Source: an uncultured Saprospiraceae bacterium
GTDB lineage: Bacteria > Bacteroidota > Bacteroidia > Chitinophagales > Saprospiraceae
Length of the DNA stretch: 44,832 bases
Assembly (NCBI GenBank): GCA_938016265.1
Contig: CALLWB010000010.1
Coordinates: 1 to 44,832 of the forward strand
Direction of reading: 5' to 3'
Part shown: piece by piece, positions 17,142-25,824 of the stretch
How positions within the stretch are numbered: the first letter of the stretch is position 1
How the letters are laid out: the number at the start of each line of letters is the position of its first letter
Translations under genes and position numbers: made by a program
The notes under the pieces: model-generated
Databases searched by the model: none
What the model saw: only the letters and a program-made list of their open reading frames with translations
What the model was told of the DNA's origin: nothing

Positions 17142-17492
17142 TTATCCCCACCAAACGGCATACCGTTGACGCCGCAGCTCCAAAGCCAACTCTTCCTCCA
17201 TTTTAATCGCCTCCGCCTTTGTCATTGGATTTAGATGCGTATACATAGAAGGACGAAGATACAATCCATATTTTTCTACAATCGCTGCAGAAATTTTGTG
17301 GCCCTTTTTCGACCGATAGCCGGTCTTGTGTTGTTTAAATCGTTCTTGTGGAGTCCTACTCGTCATTCCAACATACAGGCATTGCAAAACCCCGTCAAAC
17401 TGAGGATTAGCAGTTCTGAATTTTTTATTTTCAGACCACACCTTTCTGGAAAGTTCGATCACGTAAACACTGTATGTTTTTTTTGCTGCCAC
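17142..17492 (-). CDS. GIY-YIG nuclease-superfamily protein
   Basis: A 116-residue minus-strand protein. The GIY-YIG-like half-motifs are VYVIEL at 9-14 and LYVGMTSRTPQERFKQHKTG (about 39-58), which supplies the Tyr, Arg and His positions. A later acidic residue in EELALELRR may complete the metal site. This small form occurs widely as a stand-alone protein without a known DNA partner, and it is sometimes wrongly named after unrelated enzymes. It is convergent with the M50-TPR gene, nine bases from its stop. No restriction or mobile partner is nearby. Confidence 0.78.
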   Translation of the reverse strand: MAAKKTYSVYVIELSRKVWSENKKFRTANPQFDGVLQCLYVGMTSRTPQERFKQHKTGYRSKKGHKISAAIVEKYGLYLRPSMYTHLNPMTKAEAIKMEEELALELRRQRYAVWWG

Positions 17493-17741
17493 AATACCAA
17501 AGATAAGAACTTAATTGGAGACCGATGCGCTGCGGGACCACTGCGTTGTGTGATCTTGCCCTTGGTAACAGCGAGAAGAGAGATTTTTCTTTCTGTCAGT
17601 GCCATGCACTTTGTCTCTTGTATCTTAGTTATTGGATACTAAGCTAATGCTTATTAGGTATGGGATTCAACGCAAATGGGGTAGGCGGATCATCATTCGC
17701 CCTCTGCTGATTGATTTTTTTGGTGAATGCTAAATAATCCA

Positions 17742-17799
17742 AGAGGTGGAGCATTTGTCCCTCTACCCCTAGTTTTACGCAAGCAAAACGAGCACCTCT
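17742..17799 (+). repeat. Nested imperfect palindrome containing a dispersed motif
   Basis: AGAGGTG (17742-17748) pairs with CACCTCT (17793-17799). Inside, GTTTT pairs with AAAAC around ACGCAAGC. The segment includes GCAAAACGAG, also found at 41091-41100 and, with one change, at 4419-4428. Confidence 0.4.
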
Positions 17800-17834
17800 A
17801 CCAAAGGAAAGTCTCTCCTCCAACAGCAAAGCTG

Positions 17835-17866
17835 TTTGTTTTTTTAGCACAGAAGACCTATATTTG
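17835..17866 (+). promoter_or_regulatory. Candidate Bacteroidota promoter
   Basis: TTTG at 17835-17838, a spacer of 20, TATATTTG at 17859-17866. It is an excellent consensus match about 95 bases before the lipocalin-like gene. Confidence 0.6.
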
Positions 17867-17961
17867 CTGTCTCTTACACGCTTTTAAACCATTGCCAGCT
17901 GTCAAATATCCTGAGAACACCTTTTCAGGAGGCACTATTTCTAAAAATTAACAATCATAAA

Positions 17962-18747
17962 ATGAAAGGACTATTAATTATGTTTATTGCTGGAATCATT
18001 GGTATTTCATCAACGGTAAAAGATCAACTTACTCAATATTGGATATTTGATACCATCGTCGATCAAACCATGAAAGTAGATGAACTAGCAATGATCAATG
18101 GTATGTTCAAAAAAAGCTCCATCCATTTGAGAGAAGACGGTTCGCAAACCTCTGCACTGATGGGCACAGTAGATATCGGCACATGGGATGTATCGGATGA
18201 TGGGAAAAGGCTTATTCTGGTCAGTGCCAACGGAAATTCAGATGAAGTAGAGATCATTCAACTTGATGATAACTATATGTCTATTCGGGTAGACAATAAG
18301 TTTACCATGAAATTTAAGAAAGCAAGCAAAGAGGAGAAAGAAGTCCACCATTCAGAAATTGAAGACAAGGTAACGGAGAAACTAGAACAGAAGGCAGAAT
18401 TTGAACAAATGTCAGATGATTTTATCAAAGTGTCTACAAACCAAGTGGCTAAAAAATGGATGATGGACGGCCGTGATCCAAAACCAGGATCGTCTCCTGA
18501 ATCTGCAGAGCTCGCAAAATTACTCATGGCAGGCTCCTACCTCCACCTCAAACCCAATGGCAAATTCAAACTAAAAGTACTTGGTATAAAAGAAAAAGGC
18601 TCCTGGAATCTGGAAAATGGCGACACGCAAGTCGTCACCAAAGTAAACGACGGAGAAAATATCTGGAATGTTGTTTCTGTCAGTAACACCGAATTGGTCC
18701 TTGCCAAAAACAATGACCCAAGACGCTGGTACTTCAAAACGAAATAG
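17962..18747 (+). CDS. Secreted protein with two lipocalin-like repeats
   Basis: A 261-residue protein with a short hydrophobic N-terminus (residues 4-17), probably a signal peptide. It contains two similar halves joined by a charged coiled segment (about 112-150, rich in Glu and Lys). The first half runs WIFDTIVDQTMKVDE ... GTWDVSDDGKRLILVSANG ... MSIRVDNKFTMKFKK. The second runs KKWMMDGRDPKPGSSPESAE ... GSWNLENGDTQVVTKVNDGE ... NTELVLAKNNDPRRWYFKTK. Each matches the lipocalin-like domain common in Bacteroidota, in which W-x-L/V-x-x-D-G-x-x-L recurs. Single-domain versions are typical, so the duplication is unusual. The ligand is unknown. Confidence 0.65.
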   Translation: MKGLLIMFIAGIIGISSTVKDQLTQYWIFDTIVDQTMKVDELAMINGMFKKSSIHLREDGSQTSALMGTVDIGTWDVSDDGKRLILVSANGNSDEVEIIQLDDNYMSIRVDNKFTMKFKKASKEEKEVHHSEIEDKVTEKLEQKAEFEQMSDDFIKVSTNQVAKKWMMDGRDPKPGSSPESAELAKLLMAGSYLHLKPNGKFKLKVLGIKEKGSWNLENGDTQVVTKVNDGENIWNVVSVSNTELVLAKNNDPRRWYFKTK

Positions 18748-18773
18748 TTGATATAGTCTATTATTTTAACATA

Positions 18774-18800
18774 TTTCGGCACGAAAAGTGCGAAGTTTTT
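18774..18800 (+). terminator. Probable terminator after lipocalin-like gene
   Basis: TTCGGCAC, GAAAA, GTGCGAA forms a stem with one bulge, followed by GTTTTTA. It is weaker than the other terminators in the window. Confidence 0.45.
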
Positions 18801-18924
18801 ATCCAATCTGCTCTACCAAGTAACAATTCTTTATTTTTTGACGTTTCTTATAAGTGAACGTTCTGCTTGAAGTGTCTTTATTGTACACAAGCAAATATTT
18901 ATTAACCGATTGAAAGTAAACCTA

Positions 18925-19713
18925 ATGAATTTTCAAAAAACTGCCTTCTTCTTTATTTTATTAATTTCGTTCGGGTTGTCAAGCTGCAAGGAACAAAAAG
19001 GATGTACAGACGTCCTAGCAATCAATTTTAACCCTGATGCAGACGCAGATGATGGGAATTGTACCTACCCCGCATTAAAATTGCACCTCCACCCAAAAGT
19101 AGGAACAGAAGATTTTTCCTTTTCCCAAAACTATATGATCAATGGTGTTAATGTCAATTTTGATATGGCCCAGTTTTATCTTACAGGATTCGATTTTATA
19201 GAAGAAGAGGCAACAAATAATTACTCCTTGGAGGAGACCTACCTTCTGGTAAAAGCAGATCAAAACGTTTATGATCTGGGACTTGGATCAAAGGGAACTG
19301 TAAAGGACATCAATTTCAGCCTGGGAGTGAAAGAGGCAGACAATCACTTAGATCCTGCAACTTTTGATGCAGGTCACCCACTAGCTCCACAATCGCCAAG
19401 TATGAACTGGAGTTGGGCCAACGGCTACAAATTCCTTAGATTGGAAGGGAGTGCAGACACAGACGGCGACGGTACCTTCGAAACCAATTTTGAATACCAT
19501 ATTGGTGGAGATGCCAACCTAAAAGACATTCTTGTCAGTGGACTAAATCAAGCAGTAAATGCGGAAGAAGTACAGCTAAACGTAAAAGTCGACTACGCCA
19601 AATTTTTCAATAACATCGACCTGGCAACAGAAAACATTACCCACGTAATGGATGCTCCAGCTGTAGCAGCAAAATTACTAAACAACTATTCAGACGTTTT
19701 TACTCCCATGTAG
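18925..19713 (+). CDS. MbnP-like lipoprotein
   Basis: A 262-residue protein from ATG 18925 with signal peptide ending LSSC, so an acylated lipoprotein is likely. Just after the cysteine comes GCTDVLAINFNPDADADDGN plus Cys, a short disulfide-type Asp-rich motif common at the start of Bacteroidota surface proteins. The rest resembles the MbnP family: KLHLHPKVG, VNFDMAQFYLTGFDF, DLGLGSKGTVKDINFSLGV, NWSWANGYKFLRLEG and a late DYAKFFNNIDLA. MbnP proteins bind copper and normally work with the di-haem protein MbnH; no MbnH gene is adjacent. TTG 18910 is an alternative start five codons upstream. Confidence 0.8.
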   Translation: MNFQKTAFFFILLISFGLSSCKEQKGCTDVLAINFNPDADADDGNCTYPALKLHLHPKVGTEDFSFSQNYMINGVNVNFDMAQFYLTGFDFIEEEATNNYSLEETYLLVKADQNVYDLGLGSKGTVKDINFSLGVKEADNHLDPATFDAGHPLAPQSPSMNWSWANGYKFLRLEGSADTDGDGTFETNFEYHIGGDANLKDILVSGLNQAVNAEEVQLNVKVDYAKFFNNIDLATENITHVMDAPAVAAKLLNNYSDVFTPM

Positions 19714-19717
19714 CAGA

Positions 19718-19749
19718 GCTATCCCGCGCTGGCGGGGGCAGGGAGTGGA
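19718..19749 (+). repeat. Dispersed hairpin repeat, copy 3
   Basis: CCCGC (19723-19727), GCTG, GCGGG (19732-19736), followed by GGCAGGGAGTGGA. It begins five bases after the MbnP stop and resembles 8956-8984 and 11890-11905. Confidence 0.5.
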
Positions 19750-19784
19750 TGTTACAACTCCTAAGACGTTTAAAAGATAAATAG

Positions 19785-19820
19785 AAAGCGCGATCATTTT
19801 TAATGGTCGCGCTTTTTTTT
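19785..19820 (+). terminator. Rho-independent terminator after MbnP-like gene
   Basis: The stem GCGCGATCATT pairs with AATGGTCGCGC (one G-U pair). It is preceded by AAA and followed by eight T's. Confidence 0.9.
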
Positions 19821-20066
19821 GATTACTACGTAGTCAATCTCCTCCTCTATCTCTTAAAGCTTTGAGCAAAGCCTCATTCCCATATTCCTCCCACATATTA
19901 AAATATTTCCCAATAATATATTATATTTATTTCGAGACCTGTCATAAGCACCAAAAGCCAATTGCAATTGGTAAAGCCATTTTGCTACTTGGGAAAGTCA
20001 CTGCAAAAACATATATGCATTGTTTGTATGTTTGTCGGGAATTTTTTAACCACCAAAATTGAAACA

Positions 20067-23000
20067 ATGAAAAACACTTTGTTATTCCTAACATTGATTA
20101 CCAGCTGCTCTTTGCTAGTACCAATGCCGAATATTCCCTTCGCTTGCCTTAAAGCCTTTTTTTTCGAAAGTAATTCAACAGCTACCCCAGCAAACTCAAG
20201 CGCTAAATCGAAGGACACATTCGAAAAAAACCGCCTCTTCCTCAAAATCAGGAATGAAGCAAACGAGCAATTGGATTACCCTACAATAACAAGACAGCCC
20301 CAGACCGATCTTCAAAAAGCAATTGCAAGTATCGTATCAAAATATTCCATCACAGAAATCAATTGCCCCTTCAAAGTAAAAGATCAAAATCTCCAAAATA
20401 CCTATGTTGTTGATTTTAAAAGTCAGGCAATGGAGGACTTGATAGAAGAACTATCCAACATCAATCAAGTGGAATACGCCGAAAAAATACCAGTTTATCA
20501 AATCAACTATACCCCAAACGACCCCGATTTTAATACCGTGCCTCAGTGGAATTTAATAAAGGTAAATGCAGAAAGCGCTTGGGATATAGCACAAAGTTGC
20601 ATAACAACTAAAATTGCAATTGTTGATGATGCAGTACTAACTACCCACCAGGACCTGGCTCCAAATATTTGGGTCAACCCAAACGAAGTGATGAATGGGA
20701 TAGATGATGATGGGAATGGATACATTGATGATATTAACGGATGGGATGTTGCAGACAATGACAACGATCCAAGACCAACAGGGACGCCTTCCTCCTTTAG
20801 TTTTTCGCATGGTACCCATTGCGCGGGTATTGCAAGTGCGGCAACAGACGATGCGGTAGGAATCGCTGGTATGGGATTTAGTACCAAAATTGTCGCGGTC
20901 AAGTGCGCTAGCAATGGCTCAGGAAGCTTGCCTTACGCTTATGAAGGCGTCGATTATGCCATCGCAGCCAATGTGGATGTCATTAGCATGTCGTGGGGAG
21001 GCTCTGGTTTTTCAGTGACTTACCAAAACTTGATGACCGCTGCGCATAACCTGGACATCGCCCTGATCGCTGCAGCCGGAAACAATAATTCAAGCCAACT
21101 GTATTACCCGGCTTCTTACGACCATGTTATCAGTGTCGCTGCAACAAACAGTTCAGATACAAAAGCCTCCTTTTCCAACTACGGATCGGCTGTCGATATC
21201 GCTGCTCCAGGAAGAGATATCTGGAGTTCTGTTGCCACAACAAACAGTAGCTATGACAATATGAGTGGTACTTCCATGGCCGCGCCATTGGTTTCTGGTA
21301 TAGCTGGATTAATGAAATGTTTTAATCCAAACCTGCTTCCTGATGATTTGGAATTTTGTTTGAAGTCTTCTGCAGTAAACATTGATGCACAAAACCCATC
21401 TTATATTGGCCAACTCGGTGGCGGAAGGGTAGATGCCTATCAAGCCATGCTCTGCCTTGGCGGTCCACCAATCGCTGCATTCGAAGTAGATATGAATATG
21501 GTTTGCGAAGGAACAAGCATCCAGTTTACTGACGAATCCTACCGCGTTCCGACTAGCTGGGAATGGACTTTCCCTGGTGGAGTACCTGCTACTTCAACCC
21601 TACAAAACCCATTAGTCAACTATGCAACAGACGGATCCTATGACGTCACATTGATCGTCACCAATTCTTTTGGTAGCGACACCCTGAATAGTCAAAACTA
21701 TATTGAAATAACGCCTCCAACTGCAATGATTAGCGGGAATTCTTCTATCAATGTTGGAAGTAATGCGTTTTTACAGTTTGATTTTACTGGAGTAGGTCCT
21801 TGGGATATGACCTATTCAGATGGCACGTCCAATTTTAATGTTACCGGCATTACGATGAGCCCATATTATGTTACGGTGAGCCCACTAGTTACGACCACCT
21901 ATACACTAATAGATGTTTCTAGTAGCCAATGTCTTGGAATGGTTAGTGGTACTGGTTTAGTTACCGTCTTCAATGCTTGCGGTGCTTCGATCAATTTTCA
22001 AACTATCGTTGGAGGAGAATTCCAAGACGTACCAAAAGATATCGCAACAACACCGGATTGTGGTTTCGTAGTTACTGGGTCAACCTTTAGCTATGGAGCA
22101 GGAAGTTATGATGGTTTTTTGACAAAATTTGACCAGGATGGAAACCAACTGTGGTTCAAAACCTACGGTGACGGATTATCAAATACCTTTTCGGATGTAT
22201 TAGTCCTAAGCGATGGATATTTGTTGACGGGAAATACAGATGGGAGCAATCTTGGAGGATATTTCTATATTATTAAAACGGATTTAAATGGAGTAGAGGT
22301 ATGGACAAGGAGGTATCGAAATAGTGTATTCAACAATGGATATGATGCCCTGGAGGCAAATGATGGGAATATTGTCGTCTCTGGAAGAGCCCGTTACCAT
22401 TACAATCAAAGTACCCAAACAATATTGAAAATTGAAAGAAATACTGGAAATCTAATTTGGAATAAAGTCTATGGAAGTACAGATCACCTTGACGGACGTG
22501 CTGAAAAAATACTGCATACCGCAGATGGTGGATTTATCGTTTCTGGTGCTTCCAGATACTATAGTGGCAACGGATTTTGGGACGCCTCCCTATTGAAAGT
22601 AGATGTAAATGGTGATTTTCAATGGTCCTACGATTACGGTCTACCGAATAAAAGTGAACAAGCATTCGATGTGGAGATTACCACGGATGGTGGGTTTATT
22701 CTTACTGGAGACTCCTACGATTCTGGTGCAGGCGAACACGATGTTTTGGTCATAAGAACGGATGCAAATGGAGCACTTCTATGGGCAAAAAATTATGGCG
22801 GCTTTGAAAAAGACTACGGTGTAGAAATAGAACCGGCCTGCGATGGAGGTTACCTAATCTATGGCAAAACCTTATCATTTGGTAATGGATTATATGATAG
22901 TTACTTTGTAAAAATCAATAGTACCGGAGATTTGATGTGGTCAAAAACGCTAGGCGGACCGTCTGATGAAATTGACGCCGGACTAGTTCGGACAGGTGAT

Positions 23001-25529
23001 TGTGGTTTTGCAGTAGCTGTGCGGACGCAAAGTTATGGAGAAGGCGATTACGATATGTGGATCGCCAAAATGGGAGACACCGGACCTAGCGATTGTTACT
23101 TCAAAGAACCAATTACAACAGTAACAGACGTCATGCTCAATAGAACTGCTGCTGCAAGCACCTTTTTAACTAATGTCGTTGCTAGTTCTTATACGGTAGT
23201 GGAAATGGCACATACACCGGCAGTCGTTCCTGAAGTATGCGATGCTTGTGGACGAACGGAGGCTGATTTTGATTACATCACGAATCATTTGACCACCCAT
23301 TTTTTAGATTATTCTACTAGTGGAGAGTCTTATTATTGGGACTTTGGAGATGGAGACACGGACACTTTGAGAAATCCCGTTCATTCCTTTCCTGCAACCG
23401 GCAATTATGAAATTACCCTTGCCGTCTCTAATGATTGTAATACGGATACGATAAGGAAGAACATTGTCATTTCTGGTCTGGATACCTGTAAGTACGTTCT
23501 TCAACCTGGCCCACTAAGAGGAAAAGATGCAAGAATCTGGTCGCGTGCCGATGCCCTCAACAACAATGGTGGCAGCATCAATCAACTCTATCCGCTATTT
23601 TGGACATGGGGTGGTGTGCCTGGCGCAATGCGAGCTTTGGTCGAATTTGATTTGTCCAATGTTTGCGATACGGCTACCGTTCTACAATCTACGCTTTCTC
23701 TCTTTTACCCTATTGATCTTTATCCGAATTGTGTTTGGGGAAGTTGTCATTGTGTAAGTAGTGGATCAAATGCCGGATGGCTACAAAACTTGGAACAGCC
23801 CTGGTCAGAATATGGAGTGACTTGGAATAATCAACCTACTGTTACCACTACAAATCAGGTGCTTCTGCCAGCAGTCCCAAACTTGACGAATGCTGATTTA
23901 GAGGATCTTGATATATCTGCGCTGGTGCAAGACCAAATACAAGGAGACAATTATGGTTTTCTTATGCGAATGCAATCAGAAACTACTTACCGAGCACAAC
24001 GATATGCTTCCAGTGACTATCCCAATCCGAATCGGCGACCAATGCTGAAGATTGACTTCAATGCCATTTATGCAACTACACAGGATAATGACCATTACAT
24101 TTGTCCCGGAGATAGCGTTCAATTAGATATTGCAGGATATTCAAACGGCGCACAAACGACTGGCCCTTCCGAAGCAGTGCGTTATTTATGGCGGCCTGAA
24201 AGAGGCCTCAGTTGCACAGATTGCCCAAACCCAATGGCAAGTCCAGACGAAACCACAATCTATGAAGCCTCCGTCTTCAATTGCTCCAGTTGCGCTGATT
24301 TGTTAGAGATAACCGTCCATGTCAGTAAAGTAGATATTGATATCGACCAAGCCGTCCTTTGCGGAACAGATTCCGCACAACTAACCGCTAATGTACTAGA
24401 AGCAACCAGCGCAACTTATTCTTGGAGCCCAACGATTGGTTTGACGGATCCCAATATTGCCAATCCAATTGCAAGTCCTCCAGGGCAAACCTTGTACACC
24501 GTTACTGCAATGGACTCCAATGGTTGTATAACGACGGATTCCGTTTTGGTGTTTTTAGCGCCACTTCCTGTTCTTCCGCCACTTTCAGATACCACCTTAT
24601 ACCTTGCGCCAGATACCGTTACTATAGAACTAGCCCCACCTAACATCCCACCCGTTTCAGACTATCAATACGAGTGGGCGCCAACCAATGGGCTTGTCGA
24701 TATTTATAATCCCAATCCACAAGTCGATATAGATTTAAATCTAGTTGGCAGTTATTATTATTTCTTATCGGTGACGAATGCGGATGGATGTGTCCTTGTG
24801 GATACGATTGAAGTGGAAGTGAGAGAGGAAGATTCTCTGGGTGTTTTTGTAAACATTAAGTTAATGTTGGAAGGCCCCTACAATACAGGAACTGGATTAA
24901 TGAATGATGATCTCAGAACAAGCAACTTGTTACCAACCAAAGAACCCTATACAAGTCTTGGTTTTACTCATGTATTGAATGGTGGTGGAGAAATAGCAAA
25001 TTCTTCAGTCTTTACAGCGACTGGTCCTAACGCAATTGTGGATTGGGTTTTTGTAGAACTGAGAGCGGCTACCAATTTTTCAAACATTATTGCTACCCGG
25101 AGTGCGCTGCTGCAAGCAGACGGGAATGTCGTGGATTTAGATGGTACGAGTTGGGTATATTTCTCTGGGGTTTCAACAGCAAACTACTACGTGGTTGCCC
25201 GTCATCGAAATCATCTGGCAATAATGACACCTGGTTCCTTACCCTTAAGCGATGCTTCTGCTTATTTGCATGACTTTACTACTGGTTCTGCCTATGGTGT
25301 ATTGTCCTTTGGTAATGTCCAAAAGTCAGTAAAACCTGGTGTTTTCGGATTATGGCAGGGCGATTTAGATCAGGATGGAGCCATCAATGCCGCAGATCGA
25401 AGTATTGCCTGGAATTCAAGAAATCAATCAGGGTATCTCCAATCTGACTGTAGTATGAATGGAGTGTGCGATGCCGCAGAAAGAAGTAATATCTGGAATA
25501 ATCGCAACCTGATTTCCAGAGTTCCTTAA
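20067..25529 (+). CDS. Giant secreted S8 (subtilisin-family) protease, multidomain
   Basis: A 1820-residue exported serine protease from ATG 20067, where a signal sequence begins (MKNTLLFLTLITSC; the cysteine could be a lipobox). Residues of about 60-150 resemble an inhibitory propeptide. The catalytic triad is Asp187 (IAIVDDAV), His248 (SHGTHCAG) and Ser403 (GTSMAAP). Then come a PKD domain (about 467-550), six to eight Trp/Gly/Asp-rich propeller-like repeats (about 648-1003, of the form W-x-K-x-Y-G-G ... DGG-x-I-x-x-G), a second PKD (about 1064-1136, WDFGDGD), a DNRLRE-type domain (about 1144-1331), Ig-like repeats (about 1338-1590), and a C-terminal module (about 1592-1820) shared with the protein at 29554. 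That module ends in two dockerin-like Asp-rich loops. No canonical type IX sorting domain is visible. Confidence 0.9.
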   Translation: MKNTLLFLTLITSCSLLVPMPNIPFACLKAFFFESNSTATPANSSAKSKDTFEKNRLFLKIRNEANEQLDYPTITRQPQTDLQKAIASIVSKYSITEINCPFKVKDQNLQNTYVVDFKSQAMEDLIEELSNINQVEYAEKIPVYQINYTPNDPDFNTVPQWNLIKVNAESAWDIAQSCITTKIAIVDDAVLTTHQDLAPNIWVNPNEVMNGIDDDGNGYIDDINGWDVADNDNDPRPTGTPSSFSFSHGTHCAGIASAATDDAVGIAGMGFSTKIVAVKCASNGSGSLPYAYEGVDYAIAANVDVISMSWGGSGFSVTYQNLMTAAHNLDIALIAAAGNNNSSQLYYPASYDHVISVAATNSSDTKASFSNYGSAVDIAAPGRDIWSSVATTNSSYDNMSGTSMAAPLVSGIAGLMKCFNPNLLPDDLEFCLKSSAVNIDAQNPSYIGQLGGGRVDAYQAMLCLGGPPIAAFEVDMNMVCEGTSIQFTDESYRVPTSWEWTFPGGVPATSTLQNPLVNYATDGSYDVTLIVTNSFGSDTLNSQNYIEITPPTAMISGNSSINVGSNAFLQFDFTGVGPWDMTYSDGTSNFNVTGITMSPYYVTVSPLVTTTYTLIDVSSSQCLGMVSGTGLVTVFNACGASINFQTIVGGEFQDVPKDIATTPDCGFVVTGSTFSYGAGSYDGFLTKFDQDGNQLWFKTYGDGLSNTFSDVLVLSDGYLLTGNTDGSNLGGYFYIIKTDLNGVEVWTRRYRNSVFNNGYDALEANDGNIVVSGRARYHYNQSTQTILKIERNTGNLIWNKVYGSTDHLDGRAEKILHTADGGFIVSGASRYYSGNGFWDASLLKVDVNGDFQWSYDYGLPNKSEQAFDVEITTDGGFILTGDSYDSGAGEHDVLVIRTDANGALLWAKNYGGFEKDYGVEIEPACDGGYLIYGKTLSFGNGLYDSYFVKINSTGDLMWSKTLGGPSDEIDAGLVRTGDCGFAVAVRTQSYGEGDYDMWIAKMGDTGPSDCYFKEPITTVTDVMLNRTAAASTFLTNVVASSYTVVEMAHTPAVVPEVCDACGRTEADFDYITNHLTTHFLDYSTSGESYYWDFGDGDTDTLRNPVHSFPATGNYEITLAVSNDCNTDTIRKNIVISGLDTCKYVLQPGPLRGKDARIWSRADALNNNGGSINQLYPLFWTWGGVPGAMRALVEFDLSNVCDTATVLQSTLSLFYPIDLYPNCVWGSCHCVSSGSNAGWLQNLEQPWSEYGVTWNNQPTVTTTNQVLLPAVPNLTNADLEDLDISALVQDQIQGDNYGFLMRMQSETTYRAQRYASSDYPNPNRRPMLKIDFNAIYATTQDNDHYICPGDSVQLDIAGYSNGAQTTGPSEAVRYLWRPERGLSCTDCPNPMASPDETTIYEASVFNCSSCADLLEITVHVSKVDIDIDQAVLCGTDSAQLTANVLEATSATYSWSPTIGLTDPNIANPIASPPGQTLYTVTAMDSNGCITTDSVLVFLAPLPVLPPLSDTTLYLAPDTVTIELAPPNIPPVSDYQYEWAPTNGLVDIYNPNPQVDIDLNLVGSYYYFLSVTNADGCVLVDTIEVEVREEDSLGVFVNIKLMLEGPYNTGTGLMNDDLRTSNLLPTKEPYTSLGFTHVLNGGGEIANSSVFTATGPNAIVDWVFVELRAATNFSNIIATRSALLQADGNVVDLDGTSWVYFSGVSTANYYVVARHRNHLAIMTPGSLPLSDASAYLHDFTTGSAYGVLSFGNVQKSVKPGVFGLWQGDLDQDGAINAADRSIAWNSRNQSGYLQSDCSMNGVCDAAERSNIWNNRNLISRVP

Positions 25530-25543
25530 TCCTTAATAAAATG

Positions 25544-25589
25544 AAAAAAATAAGCCCGATCATTGAAAAATGACCGGGCTTATTTTTTT
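25544..25589 (+). terminator. Terminator after S8 protease
   Basis: AATAAGCCCGATCATT, GAAA, AATGACCGGGCTTATT is a 16-bp stem with one G-U pair, followed by a run of T's. A-rich on its 5' side, it could also work on the minus strand, stopping ABC-F transcripts. Confidence 0.9.
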
Positions 25590-25698
25590 GATCACTGTAC
25601 TGAGAATCTGCTGCGCTGCCAGAAGCAAGACCGTTCCTTAGGAATTGGGAAATTGATTTACTGTTTGATCTTGAGGTGAAATTTTAGATTAGCTAATT

Positions 25699-25719
25699 TC
25701 TCTGCGCTCTCCGCGGCTC
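25699..25719 (+). repeat. CTCTGCG-type dispersed motif
   Basis: TCTCTGCGCTCTCCGCGGCT resembles the CTCTGCG/CTCTGCGG words dispersed in intergenic DNA of many environmental bacteria. Only this one clear copy is in the window. Confidence 0.25.
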
Positions 25720-25824
25720 CTAATAGTCCAACACGATCCCATCTCCTCGTTAAAAAATACGTAAGAACGATCTATCCTACCCAATAAAATCTTTGCTTCT
25801 TAGCGCGTTTGTGTTTAATAAAAA

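Larger units (their letters stand above)
17493..17961 (+). other. Spacer with nested palindrome and promoter
   Basis: No supported gene in 469 bases. It contains a nested imperfect palindrome at 17742-17799 and a good promoter at 17835-17866. The stretch 17500-17700 shows no recognised element. The 6-bp hairpin AACAGC-AAA-GCTGTT with T's at 17822-17845 overlaps the -33 box of that promoter. Confidence 0.5.
19714..20066 (+). other. Spacer before the giant protease gene
   Basis: It contains a dispersed hairpin repeat, a strong terminator, a perfect palindrome CCAATTGCAATTGG (19958-19971) and a TATGTTTG box (20027-20034) without a matching -33 element. The in-frame upstream extension of the protease (from 19962) crosses these sites and looks non-coding. 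Confidence 0.5.

Noticed and set aside
17822-17845. Terminator-like hairpin with T's
   Set aside because: No gene on the plus strand ends nearby, and the T's form the -33 box of a good promoter; I treat it as promoter sequence.
19962-20066. N-terminal extension of the S8 protease from 19962
   Set aside because: It would precede the signal peptide and crosses a palindrome and a promoter-like box; ATG 20067 fits an exported protein.
24840-25529. Standard type IX secretion C-terminal domain on the S8 protease
   Set aside because: The tail lacks the YPNP ... G-x-Y-x-x-x-V pattern that is plain in the 37246-37488 fragment; it is a different module.
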